DNA of 5,791 bases from an uncultured Anaerosporobacter sp. (lineage in GTDB: Bacteria; Bacillota; Clostridia; Lachnospirales; Lachnospiraceae): assembly GCA_945787925.1 (NCBI GenBank), contig CALZJY010000146.1:1-5791 (forward strand), written 5' to 3'. Of this stretch, positions 5,011 through 5,791 are shown one piece after another; position 1 is the first letter of the stretch; every line of letters starts with the position of its first letter. Made by a program: the position numbers and the translations under genes. Below the pieces are notes generated by a model, which was given only the letters and a program-made list of their open reading frames with translations, ran no database searches and was not told the origin of the DNA.

Positions 5011-5791
5011 ATGTTTGGTGTGAGAAAGAGAATATGTGTATTAGCATCCGATATTGCATCAAATACTGTATCTCGGACCATTAAGGGAATCATGAAAAAG
5101 GCTTGATGTTTTATGAAAGGCTTATTTTTATGATTACGATGTCTGTGTATTCGCTCCATTGATTAAGGACGGAGGAAAGGCAGAGCATCAATACGGGGAA
5201 AAGAATATCTTTCGATTGCCAAATATGGAACAGTTTGCAGGAGTTATCGTGGTGGCGGAGTCCATCAAGATAGAAAATGCAATTGAAGAAATCGAACAAA
5301 TGTTAAGGGAAAAATGCAGCTGCCCTGTAGTAATCATGGATCATAAGTCAGACTATTTTGATAGCATTATCATGAGTGAAGAAGAGACAATGGAATGCCT
5401 GGTAGATCATCTGATCGAGGACCATGGATTTACGAAGATTAACTGTCTCACAGGAGCAGAGCATGATTATCATGCGAGAGAGCGATTACAAGGATACAAA
5501 AACAGCCTCCGCAAGCATGGAATACCAGTAGAAGAGGAACGTTATACATATAGCAGCTATCTATTGGATTCTGCGGTGGAACAAGCATATAGTATAGCCC
5601 ATGGTCTAGTAGAGAAGCCAGATGCAATCGTCTGTTACAGCGATGCAGTAGCAGTTATGATGGCGAAAGAATTTATGATTCAAGGAATCGATATTCCAAA
5701 TGAGATTGCAATCATTGGGTTTTCTTCTAGCGAAGAGGGAATTCGTTTCATTCCATGCATTACATCTGCAATTCCACCATGTGGATTGCAT
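5011..5791 (+). pseudogene. LacI-type (PBP1-like) sensor protein gene, frameshifted and cut by window end
   Basis: The start ATG is preceded by AGGAGGG (4999-5005) 5 nt away. The first frame encodes 31 residues (MFGVRKRICVLASDIASN...IMKKA) and stops at TGA 5104-5106. The next frame is open from 5117 to the window end and continues the same domain: DYDVCVFAPLIKDGG, FAGVIVV, CPVVIMDHK, RLQGYKNSLRKHGIP, PDAIVCYSDAVAVMMAKEF and IPNEIAIIGFSS, all typical of LacI/PurR-like type 1 periplasmic-binding folds. Removing 19 nt (5097-5115 or the equivalent 5104-5122) joins both halves into a smooth 254-codon reading frame. There is no N-terminal helix-turn-helix and no signal peptide, so it is neither a classical LacI repressor nor an exported binding protein. 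Similar N-terminal sensor domains in Lachnospiraceae are, from memory, often followed by GGDEF or other output domains; the output here lies beyond the window. A recent inactivating insertion is most likely, with phase variation or translational bypassing as alternatives. Confidence 0.75.
5097..5123 (+). repeat. 8-bp direct repeat flanking the 19-nt frame-breaking segment
   Basis: AAAGGCTT occurs at 5097-5104 and again at 5116-5123, a 19-nt period. The similarity continues imperfectly: the first copy is followed by GATGTTTTATG and the second by ATTTTTATG. This looks like an imperfect tandem duplication. Because 19 is not a multiple of three, one unit shifts the reading frame of the sensor gene. 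Recombination or slippage between the repeats would delete exactly 19 nt and restore it. Confidence 0.75.

Noticed and set aside
4956..5299. Reverse-strand open frames over the start of the sensor gene
   Set aside because: The forward strand encodes a recognisable PBP1-like fold here. The reverse products have no domain and no convincing ribosome binding site.

Overview
The window most likely comes from a Firmicutes genome of the Clostridia, probably Lachnospiraceae or a close relative. The reasons are moderately low GC, strong purine-rich AGGAG-type ribosome binding sites, a CymR-like Rrf2 regulator, a Csp-like subtilase, and a LacI-type sensor protein without a DNA-binding domain. This placement is an inference from protein style, not from a search. 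All recognised genes lie on the + strand.

Layout. (1) Positions 1-527 hold the C-terminal part of a protein resembling an HD-GYP domain that has lost nearly all its metal-binding residues. (2) Positions 591-2968 hold a compact group: an Rrf2/CymR-like regulator, a MalY/PatB-type PLP C-S lyase, and an MgtC/SapB membrane protein. The MgtC gene starts with TTG directly after the TAG stop of the lyase gene and in the same reading frame. (3) Positions 3068-4792 encode a complete cytoplasmic Csp-type S8 subtilase with an intact catalytic triad. A clear intrinsic terminator at 4800-4842 closes the group. (4) After a 218-bp regulatory gap with a good sigma-A-type promoter, a LacI-type (PBP1-like) sensor gene starts at 5011. 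It is broken by an extra 19 nt between two copies of an 8-bp direct repeat, and it runs off the window end.

How the genes may work together. The regulator next to a cystathionine beta-lyase-like enzyme fits control of sulfur amino acid metabolism, as in CymR-regulated systems. MgtC and the subtilase are probably co-transcribed with them, since no terminator is visible between 528 and 4799, but no functional link is evident. The two flanking genes (degenerate HD-GYP and PBP1-like sensor) both belong to families often tied to second-messenger signalling, but neither can be assigned an activity here.

No RNA gene, CRISPR array, insertion sequence or phage gene was recognised. The points most worth checking are the 19-nt frame-breaking segment at 5097-5123, the single-stop-codon junction at 2282-2287, and the degenerate HD-GYP domain.
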